Origin: Pseudomonadota bacterium
GTDB lineage: Bacteria > Bdellovibrionota > UBA1018 > CAIMNF01
Direction: 5' to 3'
NCBI GenBank assembly: GCA_027482725.1
Contig: JAIXVT010000198.1
Coordinates: 1 to 16,662 of the forward strand
Length of the DNA: 16,662 bases
Shown here piece after piece: positions 7,086-13,118 of this stretch; position 1 is the stretch's first letter; every line of letters begins with the position of its first letter. Under the pieces are notes generated by a model. It had not been told where the DNA came from, made no database searches, and saw only the letters and a list, made by a program, of their open reading frames with translations. A program made the translations under genes and the position numbers.

Positions 7086-8056
7086 ACACTCAACCCCACG
7101 GCAACCAGCACTGCCGCCATTGTGATTTTTACCCATAATCCACGCCACAAAGATTCGCTAAGATCCGAAAATGCCGGAACGGGAAGAGCGTAAAAAGTAT
7201 GTTGAATCAAACCGTCAAAGGGTGATTTTAGAACCTCTTTCCCTCCCTGCTGGAGCTGACGGTATAAAGAAACAGCACCCCGCAGTTCTGCGTGCTGTTG
7301 GACCGCATCCCAGGCTTCGGCGTCAGGGGCTCCTGCTTTACGGGAATCGTGATAAAAGCGGAGAGCACGATGCATCCGATGATTCCAAAAAAAACGATTC
7401 CAAAAGGAGGGGGTTCCCAGCGTCCATCGCTCCAATCCGACAAAACCCCAAAGTGCAAGAGCGAGTGCCGTCCACAACGAGGCCAAAGGCCGCATACTCA
7501 GATGAGCTAAAAGAAGTCCAAAAGTGATAGAGGTGGTGAGTATACCCAGAACCTGAATGCGCTTGATCCTCTGTTCGCGCAGAATTCCTTGAATCAAAAA
7601 ATCAATAGATTCGAGCAGTTTTTTTTGTATTTCAAATCCACGTGACGACCAAACCAACGCCGACGGGAAAACTTTAGGATGAAGCGCCAAAGCCTCCCAG
7701 AGCAATACATCCCCATTCACGTGATTTTCTAAATCACGCCAGACAGGAGAGGCCATCCAGACCGGGGGCTCCATCGCCATACGAACAGATTGGATCGCAT
7801 GCTTAAGGTCGGCTCCCCCTTGAATGCTTTTTTTGAGAAGGGTCAAAAACTCTACCGCTTGGGCGCGCCCAAAGGAGATACGCCCTAAAATCCGCTGAAT
7901 ACCTAAAACAATCGAGGGGGAATATCCTGAAATCTCTAGGGGACGAAGATCGTTTTTCTGAAGCCACATTCGGAGAGCACCTTCGTCAACGAACTCTCTT
8001 AATCCAACGATTCTTTTTCCATTACGGTCTTCGGCAGTGAATTTAAACTTTGGCAC
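7070..8056 (-). CDS. Degenerate PilC/GspF-like inner-membrane platform protein
   Basis: The product is about 328 residues. It starts 'VPKFKFTAEDRNGKRIVGLREF', the usual opening of PilC/GspF platform proteins. A region resembling the first T2SSF four-helix domain follows (about 62-160: 'FGRAQAVEFLTLLKKSIQGGADLKHAIQSV' then 'VFPSALVWSSRGFEIQKKLLESIDFL'). Two hydrophobic helices come next (about 166-184 and 190-207), then a shortened second T2SSF-like domain (about 222-300) and a C-terminal helix (306-327). Canonical proteins have about 400 residues with two equal domains. Here the second is abbreviated and lacks the usual conserved glycine and proline pattern. I chose GTG 8056, eight bases after ribF, because it starts at the conserved motif. 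A TTG at 8095 gives 13 more residues. It may be a second, specialised platform or a non-functional derivative. Confidence 0.7.
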   Translation of the reverse strand: MPKFKFTAEDRNGKRIVGLREFVDEGALRMWLQKNDLRPLEISGYSPSIVLGIQRILGRISFGRAQAVEFLTLLKKSIQGGADLKHAIQSVRMAMEPPVWMASPVWRDLENHVNGDVLLWEALALHPKVFPSALVWSSRGFEIQKKLLESIDFLIQGILREQRIKRIQVLGILTTSITFGLLLAHLSMRPLASLWTALALALWGFVGLERWTLGTPSFWNRFFWNHRMHRALRFYHDSRKAGAPDAEAWDAVQQHAELRGAVSLYRQLQQGGKEVLKSPFDGLIQHTFYALPVPAFSDLSESLWRGLWVKITMAAVLVAVGLSVWLSL

Positions 8057-8064
8057 CTTAATTT

Positions 8065-9000
8065 TTAGTCTTCCATGTTGCGGGCAAATCGACAATCGGC
8101 TTCAATCTGTGCCTTTAATTCGTCGATTCCTGAAAACTTGCGTTCGTCACGAATATGGTCCAAAAACCTGACCTCAATCCATTCCCCATAAAGCTGAATG
8201 TCCCGAATTCCGATCAAGTGGGTCTCAATACGGAGTGCCGTTGAGTCCGGGTGAACAAAAGTGGGGCGACGCCCAATGTTGGTAACACTTGGATAAGACC
8301 GATCGCGGTATACCGTCTCTGTCCGGTAAACACCCGGACCCACAGGAAACATCGCAGAACAATCCAAATTTGCAGTGGGAAACCCTATCGTGCGTCCGCG
8401 CTTATCTCCGTGTACCACTTCGCCCCTGACAAAAAAAGGGCGACTCAGCATTTGATTTGCGGTACGTATATTTTTGTTTGCCAACTCTCGTCTTATTCTG
8501 GAGCTAGAAATCACCTCGCCATGCTCAGCTTGGGGAACTATTCCAAAAACCTCTGTGCCCTTTTGTTCGGCAAGCTTTTTGAGAAAAGACAAATCGCCCT
8601 CGCGCTCGCGACCGAATCTAAAATCTTGTCCGACAAATACGGCTTTCGCGTGAAGTGCACCAATCAAATATTCGCTGACAAAATACTCCGCAGAATGTTC
8701 GGCAAACTCTGGAGTAAACGCTTCTTGAACACAGACGTCTACACCAAGTTGATCCAACAATAATCGTTTTTCTGTCGGGGAGGTCAATGCCTGAAAAACA
8801 GCTCCCGGGCGGAGCACCCGTACCGGATGAGGATCAAAGGTTAAGACGGCCAAGGGTAGCGATTTTTGTTTTGCGTAGTCTTGGGCTTGGCGAATGGTCT
8901 TTTGATGCCCCAAGTGGACGCCATCAAAATTTCCGATCACCAGCACAACAGACATAGGATAAGAATGGTCGCACGCTTGATATCCGTAATAAGTTTTCAT
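8065..9000 (-). CDS. ribF: Bifunctional riboflavin kinase / FAD synthetase
   Basis: RibF phosphorylates riboflavin to FMN and adenylates FMN to FAD in the cytoplasm. The 311-residue product has the usual length and order. The N-terminal nucleotidyltransferase has 'VIGNFDGVHLGHQ' (21-33), 'LTFDPHP' (53-59), 'VGQDFRFGRERE' (123-134), and 'SSSRIRREL' (165-173). The C-terminal flavokinase has 'GDKRGRTIGFPTANL' (198-212), 'NIGRRPTF' (241-248), and 'IETHL' containing the catalytic glutamate (E259). ATG 9000 overlaps the stop of the upstream permease gene as ATGA, supporting this start; an internal ATG lies 15 codons later. It is the housekeeping gene inside a run otherwise made of transport and pilus genes. 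I see no FMN riboswitch before it. Confidence 0.97.
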   Translation of the reverse strand: MKTYYGYQACDHSYPMSVVLVIGNFDGVHLGHQKTIRQAQDYAKQKSLPLAVLTFDPHPVRVLRPGAVFQALTSPTEKRLLLDQLGVDVCVQEAFTPEFAEHSAEYFVSEYLIGALHAKAVFVGQDFRFGREREGDLSFLKKLAEQKGTEVFGIVPQAEHGEVISSSRIRRELANKNIRTANQMLSRPFFVRGEVVHGDKRGRTIGFPTANLDCSAMFPVGPGVYRTETVYRDRSYPSVTNIGRRPTFVHPDSTALRIETHLIGIRDIQLYGEWIEVRFLDHIRDERKFSGIDELKAQIEADCRFARNMED

Positions 9001-9989
9001 TCTCCAGCCCCTGCCGCACCAAACGCAAACTTGAGATAGATCGGGATACCAACCACAATGTTAAAGGGAAAAGTCACACCCAATGCCATAGAGAGATATA
9101 GCCCGGGATTGGCGTCGGGCAAACAAATCTGAAGTGCGGCGGGAACAGCAATGTAGGAAGCACTTGCCGCAAGAGTGATCAACAAAAAAGCATCCGAAGG
9201 ATTAAATGTAAAAAAAGATAAAAGACCAAAAGCCAAACTTGCATTAATCAAAGGAAACAAAACCGCAAAAAACATGAGTTCGGGCCGTTTTCTTAGCACC
9301 GAGAAATTTTGACCTGCCAAAATACCCATGTTCAGAAGAAAAAAGCACAAAATACCTTTGAATAAATCATAGATAAAAAACTGTAAATTCGCGGCTTGAT
9401 CTTTTTCGCAGAGGTAGCCCACCAAAAGAGACCCTAATAATAAAAATACGGATCCGTTAAAAAAAGCCTCGTGCAAAATACCGGAAACTTTAAATCCAGA
9501 CTGAGAGGATCCGCCCGGCAACGAAGATTCTTTTCTTTGGCTCATTCCGGCCAAAAGAAGCGCTGATATAATTGCCGGACTCTCCATCAACGCCAAAACA
9601 GCTACCATCGTTCCACTAAACTTAATATGCGCACGATCCAAAAGCGCCGTCGCCGCAATAAAGGTTACCGCACTCACGGATCCATAAGTAGCGGCGATAG
9701 CTGCCGCATTTTTCGTGTCCATTTTTCGGAACCTAAGTACTGCGAAAACAATAAAAGGCACCAGAAATGAAAGAAGGATCGCACAAAGAATTAATGCCCC
9801 ATCCTGCAGTGTTAAGGGAGTTTTTGCTAACGAAAGCCCGCCTTTAAAACCTAGAGCCATCAAAAGATACAATGAAAAAAATTTAGCCACATCCATGGGG
9901 ATCCGGATATTGCTCTTTACGAAAACTGAAACAAACCCCAACACAAAAAATAAAACCGCGGGGTCGCGCAAGGTGTCCAGTGCGTTCAT
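8997..9989 (-). CDS. sbtA: SbtA-family sodium-dependent bicarbonate permease
   Basis: The 330-residue membrane protein has about ten hydrophobic helices in two halves and matches the SbtA family. The evidence is the opening 'RDPAVLFFVLGFVSVFVKSNIRIP', 'YLLMALGFKGGLSLAK' (41-56), 'AAAIAATYGSVSAVTFIAA' (95-113), 'LMESPAIISALLLAGM', 'LNMGILAGQNF' (219-229), and the late 'PAALQICLPDANPGLYLSMALGVTFPFNI'. SbtA imports bicarbonate with sodium in cyanobacteria. In non-photosynthetic bacteria the substrate is assumed, not shown. The cytoplasmic linker between the halves is short (about 'SQRKESSLPGGSSQSG'), and no adjacent gene resembles the regulator SbtB. It heads the minus-strand operon. ATG 9989 has no ribosome site, only an extended -10-like element just upstream. 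Confidence 0.88.
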   Translation of the reverse strand: MNALDTLRDPAVLFFVLGFVSVFVKSNIRIPMDVAKFFSLYLLMALGFKGGLSLAKTPLTLQDGALILCAILLSFLVPFIVFAVLRFRKMDTKNAAAIAATYGSVSAVTFIAATALLDRAHIKFSGTMVAVLALMESPAIISALLLAGMSQRKESSLPGGSSQSGFKVSGILHEAFFNGSVFLLLGSLLVGYLCEKDQAANLQFFIYDLFKGILCFFLLNMGILAGQNFSVLRKRPELMFFAVLFPLINASLAFGLLSFFTFNPSDAFLLITLAASASYIAVPAALQICLPDANPGLYLSMALGVTFPFNIVVGIPIYLKFAFGAAGAGE

Positions 9990-9998
9990 AGTAGAGCA

Positions 9999-10007
9999 AG
10001 TGTAGCA
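9999..10007 (-). promoter_or_regulatory. Possible extended -10 promoter element for the sbtA-ribF-pil operon
   Basis: On the minus strand the sequence reads TGCTACACT, fitting the extended -10 form TGn-TAnnnT, nine bases before ATG 9989. No good -35 hexamer is seen at 16-18 bases. Initiation about seven bases after the hexamer would leave a 5' leader of only a few nucleotides, which agrees with the absence of a Shine-Dalgarno sequence. The assignment rests on sequence resemblance only. Confidence 0.35.
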
Positions 10008-10022
10008 GAATTATTTTTTTTA

Positions 10023-10032
10023 GGTTTAAACC
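10023..10032. repeat. Palindrome GGTTTAAACC in the sbtA/desaturase intergenic region
   Basis: A perfect ten-base palindrome lies midway in the 116-base divergent gap (9990-10105), close to the putative sbtA promoter. It could be an operator half-site pair. No known regulator is assigned. Confidence 0.3.
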
Positions 10033-10040
10033 CTAATTTG

Positions 10041-10060
10041 CAGACTTACAACAGACTTAC
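10041..10060. repeat. Tandem direct repeat CAGACTTAC x2, spaced 11 bases
   Basis: Two identical nine-base copies, CAGACTTAC at 10041-10049 and 10052-10060, are offset by 11 bases, about one helical turn. They lie 46-65 bases before the desaturase start, followed by an AGTCGACT palindrome (10069-10076). The spacing suits a tandem activator or repressor site for one or both divergent genes. This is inference from geometry; chance is possible for so short a repeat. Confidence 0.35.
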
Positions 10061-10105
10061 CCTGACTGAGTCGACTTCAGTTACGATCTGAATTAGTTTT
10101 AACCG

Positions 10106-10939
10106 ATGCACAATTCCTCTTGGAGAGACTATTTTAAGTGGGGCACGTCGCCGTTTTGGGTTTTCCACGGCCTTGCCCTTAGCGCCCTGTTTTTACCCTT
10201 TGAGGCTAAACACGTTTGGACTGCCGTTGGACTCTACTTTTTTCGTATGTTCTTTATCACCGGCGGCTATCATCGTTACTTTTCACATAAAACTTATAGT
10301 ACCTCGCGCTTCTGGCAGTTCTGGATTGCTTTTTTTGCCATGAGTTCGTCGCAAAAAGGGGCGCTATGGTGGGCCGCACACCATCGACATCACCACGCGT
10401 TTTCAGATCAGCCTCAAGATCTGCACTCTCCCAAAGATGGATTTTGGTGGTCGCACATGGGTTGGTTTTTGAGTGATCGCTACGGCAAAACCGAATTGGG
10501 ATTGATCGCAGACTTTGCCAAATACCCCGAACTCCGTTGGCTCGATAAAAATTGGTGGGTTCCGGTGGCGACACTCGGCGTGGCTCTCAAGATCATTGGC
10601 GGTTGGACCATGGTCAATTGGGGCCTTTGTGTAAGCACTGTTTTTTTGTGGCATGGAACGTTTACCATCAATTCCTTATCCCATGTTTGGGGATCGCGTC
10701 CGTTTAAAACCAGTGACACCAGCCGTAATAATTTTTGGTTGGCACTGATCACCCTGGGCGAAGGTTGGCACAACAACCATCACCAATTCCCTCGCGTGAC
10801 TCGCAATGGATTTCATTGGTGGCAAATCGACATTACTTACTACGTGCTTAAAGGGATGGAAACGGTAGGACTTGTTTGGGATCTCAAACACCCACCTGCC
10901 AGTGCAATGGAACAACGGCCTCTTCAAAAAGCATCTTAG
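10106..10939 (+). CDS. Membrane fatty-acid (delta-9 type) desaturase
   Basis: This is an integral-membrane di-iron desaturase that introduces a double bond into acyl chains, probably acyl-CoA or acyl-lipid, so it contributes to membrane fluidity. The 277-residue product has the three histidine boxes: HRYFSH (56-61), HHRHHH (92-97) and HNNHHQ (222-227), the last within 'LGEGWHNNHHQFP'. The additional 'HGTFTINSLSHVWGSRP' (183-199) is typical of stearoyl-CoA type enzymes. Two hydrophobic pairs surround the boxes (about 15-55 and 152-188). The length is short, as usual for bacterial members, with no cytochrome b5 fusion. It is divergent from sbtA and monocistronic. There is no Shine-Dalgarno before ATG 10106; TAGTTT at 10094-10099 could be a -10. 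An electron-donor gene is not nearby. Confidence 0.93.
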   Translation: MHNSSWRDYFKWGTSPFWVFHGLALSALFLPFEAKHVWTAVGLYFFRMFFITGGYHRYFSHKTYSTSRFWQFWIAFFAMSSSQKGALWWAAHHRHHHAFSDQPQDLHSPKDGFWWSHMGWFLSDRYGKTELGLIADFAKYPELRWLDKNWWVPVATLGVALKIIGGWTMVNWGLCVSTVFLWHGTFTINSLSHVWGSRPFKTSDTSRNNFWLALITLGEGWHNNHHQFPRVTRNGFHWWQIDITYYVLKGMETVGLVWDLKHPPASAMEQRPLQKAS

Positions 10940-11009
10940 GCTTAATTTTTTTAGATGAACTCACAGGGCAGATACCTCCTTTTAAAAATCATCTCTAGCG
11001 AGAGAGAGA

Positions 11010-11038
11010 TTGACGACGGCCCTAGATTGACTTAATTT
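11010..11038 (+). promoter_or_regulatory. Sigma70-type promoter of tRNA-Leu
   Basis: TTGACG (11010-11015) and TAATTT (11033-11038) are separated by 17 bases. Initiation about seven bases downstream (near 11045) would give a precursor with a leader of about 15 bases before the mature tRNA 5' end at 11060. A second TTGACT at 11027-11032 sits too close to the tRNA to be the better -35. Confidence 0.6.
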
Positions 11039-11059
11039 TTAGTTTCCTCTTTATGGCAT

Positions 11060-11144
11060 GCGCGCGTGGTGAAATTGGCAGACACGCTAGACTTAGGATC
11101 TAGTGCCGTAAGGTGTGGGGGTTCAAGTCCCTCCGCGCGCACCA
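11060..11144 (+). tRNA. tRNA-Leu, anticodon UAG
   Basis: The sequence folds as a class II tRNA. The acceptor stem GCGCGCG (11060-11066) pairs with CGCGCGC (11134-11140), with discriminator A and encoded CCA (11142-11144). The D arm contains GGTGAAATTGGCAGACAC. The anticodon stem CTAGA/TCTAG encloses CTTAGGA, with anticodon TAG at 11094-11096, reading CUA and related leucine codons. A long variable arm (11104-11116, GCC/GGT pairing) and a T arm GGGGG-TTCAAGT-CCCTC (11117-11133) complete it. The long variable arm and the D-loop sequence are leucine features. It lies alone between the desaturase and a secreted-protein gene, and I see no integrated element using it as an attachment site. Confidence 0.97.
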
Positions 11145-11196
11145 TACAATTTTTATCATTGTGCTATTTTTCTCGGCAAATCCAAAACGTAAAAGT

Positions 11197-11225
11197 TTGA
11201 CGACTTCTTTACCCATCCCTAATGT
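11197..11225 (+). promoter_or_regulatory. Promoter placing transcription start at the ATG of the secreted-protein gene
   Basis: TTGACG (11197-11202) and TAATGT (11220-11225) have the ideal 17-base spacing. The expected start site, about seven bases after the -10, falls at 11232-11233, which is the ATG itself. No ribosome site precedes this ATG, so a leaderless message is likely. The -35 is identical to that of the nearby tRNA promoter. Confidence 0.6.
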
Positions 11226-11232
11226 TTTTAAT

Positions 11233-11841
11233 ATGAAATATTTGAGCACTGCATTTGTTTTTGTCACAGCAACATTCCTTAATTCCGCCGTAGCATCGGT
11301 CTTCGCCAATAAACCCCTTCTCTCACTGAGTAAGAACAATCAAGTTTTTGGTTGCACGAAAGAGCTGAAGAAAAATGGAACCACTTATTACCTTATCGTC
11401 ACAGGAACCGAAAACTCGAAAAAAGAGTTTGAAATTATTACAAACGTAACAGCGGTCAATGGTTCTACGATAAATGAAGTCTCCAAAACTTTTCCTGCCG
11501 AAAATATTGGAGATCCTAGAGATGCGATAAATTACAGCAATCCTCCCGCTAAAAACGAACGAAAAACCCTTCATATTTTTGCCCACATGGAAGAGGATCG
11601 TTTTGATATCGCTGTAGCTCTAGCTCAAGGCCCCTTAAGCTATGCAAGCATTTTGGATACCACTATCGCCATTCGCGACGAATCTGCAAATATCCACTTA
11701 AAAAAGGTGACCTTTAGACGACTAACATGCCACATGAACGCCGCAGCACTTGTGGCCTTTGAGCGGAACGTAGAGGTCGCAAAACAACTTTCTTTGAATA
11801 AACGAACATCACCCCTTAAGGCATCAACTCAGGCTCTATAA
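11233..11841 (+). CDS. Secreted protein of unknown function
   Basis: I do not recognise this family. From ATG 11233 the 202-residue product begins with a clear signal peptide (MKYLSTAFVFVTATFLNSAVA, cleavage near 21-22), so export to the periplasm or beyond is likely. The mature part contains only two cysteines (C41 and C166), which could form a disulfide, and alternating beta-type segments such as 'TTYYLIVTG' and 'TLHIFAHMEEDRFDIAVALA'. The frame is open further upstream to 11113, but that would start inside the tRNA and hide the signal peptide. No Shine-Dalgarno is present; promoter spacing suggests leaderless translation. The 3' end overlaps convergent lysA by 26 bases, and a terminator hairpin lies 20 bases beyond the stop, within lysA. 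Confidence 0.75.
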   Translation: MKYLSTAFVFVTATFLNSAVASVFANKPLLSLSKNNQVFGCTKELKKNGTTYYLIVTGTENSKKEFEIITNVTAVNGSTINEVSKTFPAENIGDPRDAINYSNPPAKNERKTLHIFAHMEEDRFDIAVALAQGPLSYASILDTTIAIRDESANIHLKKVTFRRLTCHMNAAALVAFERNVEVAKQLSLNKRTSPLKASTQAL

Positions 11842-13093
11842 GATCCTGAAAAGTTTCCCTACGGCGAACCACTTTAAACAAGGGTTCGCCGTTTTTGTTT
11901 TGATCCCACCAAATTTCGCAGGGGCGTGGACGAGTATTGTATTGTGAAGCCATTGAGGCCCCATAAGCCCCGGCATGTCCAATCACGACAAAGTCTCCCG
12001 GCTTTAGGCTTGATGGCAACAGATGTGAACCAAAGTGACATGATGATTCGCACACCCCCCCGACTACATTCATTTTTTCTTTGCGCCCTGACCTCCCGAC
12101 AACGGTGATCGGATGAACCGCATCGTATAAAGCGGGACGCATGAGATCATTCATTGCTGCATCAATCACCACAATTGGAGACTTGAATCCAATATCCTTT
12201 TTTATGGCAACAACCTGGGCAATCAAGAACCCGGCTTCCGCAACAAGAGACCTTCCCGGCTCAATGACCAACTCCGTATCTGAGGAAAAGCTCTCCCCAA
12301 CCAAATCAAAATAGCCACTCCAATTGAAAACTTTTTCTCCCAACGGATCGACCCCCATTCCTCCGCCTAAATCCAGATAGGTCAAACGTCTCTCCAAGCG
12401 ATGCTCTACAGCAAACTTTAGGTGATTGAGTTTTTTAAATGTATTTCGGTAAGGCGCCAAGGAAAAGATTTGGCTCCCAATATGAACACTCATTCCCTCA
12501 ATATTGATTCCCGAATACATGGGACTTTTTGTTTTTTCAACGAGACCTAAAATCACCTCGGCACTCAAGCCAAATTTGTCGTCCACACGTCCGGTAGAAA
12601 TCTTTGGGTGGGTTTTTGCATCAACATCGGGGTTAAACCTAAACGCAACGGCTAACACTTTACGGTGTTCGCGCGCAAGCTGAGCCAAGCATTCAAACTC
12701 TTCAACCGATTCGATATGAAAAGCGCGGACCCCCGCTCCTGGTAAAGCCATGAGGGGCTCAAGATCAGATTTCTTTTTTTCTAGGCCCGAAAAAATACGG
12801 TGATGATAATCAAACCCAACGAGATCTGCACGCTTCCACTCCCCGATCGATACCAAATCCACCCCCACTCCCAGATCTTTAAGCACTCCAAGGAGAGTTA
12901 AATTCGAATTGGCTTTCATCGCGTAATGAACGTGCAAGTTCAGTTTTTTCTTTTTCACAAACGCCTGAATCGTGGTCACAGCTCCCCGAATAACCTCACC
13001 CCGATACACATAGGTCGGAGATCCAAAGCGATTCACCATTTGATTCAAAATTTGCAGACTAAGGGTCTGATGTTTTCGTCCCGATTGTGGCAT
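11816..13093 (-). CDS. lysA: Diaminopimelate decarboxylase
   Basis: LysA is the PLP enzyme that decarboxylates meso-diaminopimelate to lysine, the last step of the pathway. In the 425-residue form, the PLP lysine is K60 in 'HYAMKANSN'. Other family motifs are 'THPKISTGRVDDKFGL' (161-176), 'SVHIGSQI' (202-209), the PLP-phosphate loop 'LGGGMG' (242-247), 'EPGRSLVAEAG' (278-288), 'CESSC' (348-352) and 'AGAYGASMASQYN' (374-386). The usual CESxD motif reads CESSC, replacing the aspartate. I start at ATG 13093 because the open frame up to 13210 would run into the divergent TerC-family gene, and the N-terminus here already matches the family length. No clear ribosome site is seen; TATCAT six bases upstream may be a -10. 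Confidence 0.93.
   Translation of the reverse strand: MPQSGRKHQTLSLQILNQMVNRFGSPTYVYRGEVIRGAVTTIQAFVKKKKLNLHVHYAMKANSNLTLLGVLKDLGVGVDLVSIGEWKRADLVGFDYHHRIFSGLEKKKSDLEPLMALPGAGVRAFHIESVEEFECLAQLAREHRKVLAVAFRFNPDVDAKTHPKISTGRVDDKFGLSAEVILGLVEKTKSPMYSGINIEGMSVHIGSQIFSLAPYRNTFKKLNHLKFAVEHRLERRLTYLDLGGGMGVDPLGEKVFNWSGYFDLVGESFSSDTELVIEPGRSLVAEAGFLIAQVVAIKKDIGFKSPIVVIDAAMNDLMRPALYDAVHPITVVGRSGRKEKMNVVGGVCESSCHFGSHLLPSSLKPGDFVVIGHAGAYGASMASQYNTRPRPCEIWWDQNKNGEPLFKVVRRRETFQDLIEPELMP
11861..11901 (+). terminator. Rho-independent terminator of the secreted-protein gene, inside lysA
   Basis: A perfect ten-base stem, ACGGCGAACC (11861-11870) with GGTTCGCCGT (11883-11892), encloses a 12-base loop and is followed by TTTTGTTTT. 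The T-run is on the plus strand only, so it terminates transcription of the gene ending at 11841. It lies wholly in the C-terminal coding sequence of convergent lysA. Confidence 0.85.
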
Positions 13094-13099
13094 CAAGCC

Positions 13100-13109
13100 A
13101 TGATATCTT
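13100..13109. promoter_or_regulatory. Overlapping divergent -10-like hexamers for lysA and the TerC-family gene
   Basis: The gap between the divergent starts is only 25 bases (13094-13118). It contains TATCTT on the plus strand (13104-13109, nine bases before ATG 13119) and TATCAT on the minus strand (13105-13100, six bases before ATG 13093), sharing two bases. Good -35 hexamers are not evident; each would have to lie within the opposite gene. Both genes lack a Shine-Dalgarno, which fits leaderless or near-leaderless transcripts. Confidence 0.35.
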
Positions 13110-13118
13110 GATTTCACT

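Noticed and set aside
7086..7148. 21-residue N-terminal extension of the sigma54 activator
   Set aside because: It carries no domain, lies fully within the preceding gene, and ATG 7085 starts at the conserved AAA+ boundary.
8251..8763. 170-codon open frame on the plus strand opposite ribF
   Set aside because: ribF motifs are intact on the other strand over the whole stretch, and the antisense product is low-complexity in function terms, with no domain.
10884..10964. 26-codon GTG frame on the minus strand after AAAAGGAGG
   Set aside because: It overlaps the desaturase end, the spacing of ten bases is long, and the peptide has no recognisable feature.
10991..11010. ATCTCT/AGAGAT inverted repeat as desaturase terminator
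   Set aside because: No T-run follows and it abuts the tRNA -35 element, so an operator or chance is more likely.
11146..11171. ACAAT/ATTGT hairpin plus T-run as a tRNA terminator
   Set aside because: Only five weak pairs are present; it may help termination but cannot be supported.
11113..11232. Upstream extension of the secreted-protein gene
   Set aside because: It starts within the tRNA and would bury the signal peptide.
11700..11718. AAAGGTGACCTTT palindrome as a lysA terminator
   Set aside because: The stem is only five AT-rich pairs around a three-base loop, and it is too far (about 100 bases) after the lysA stop.
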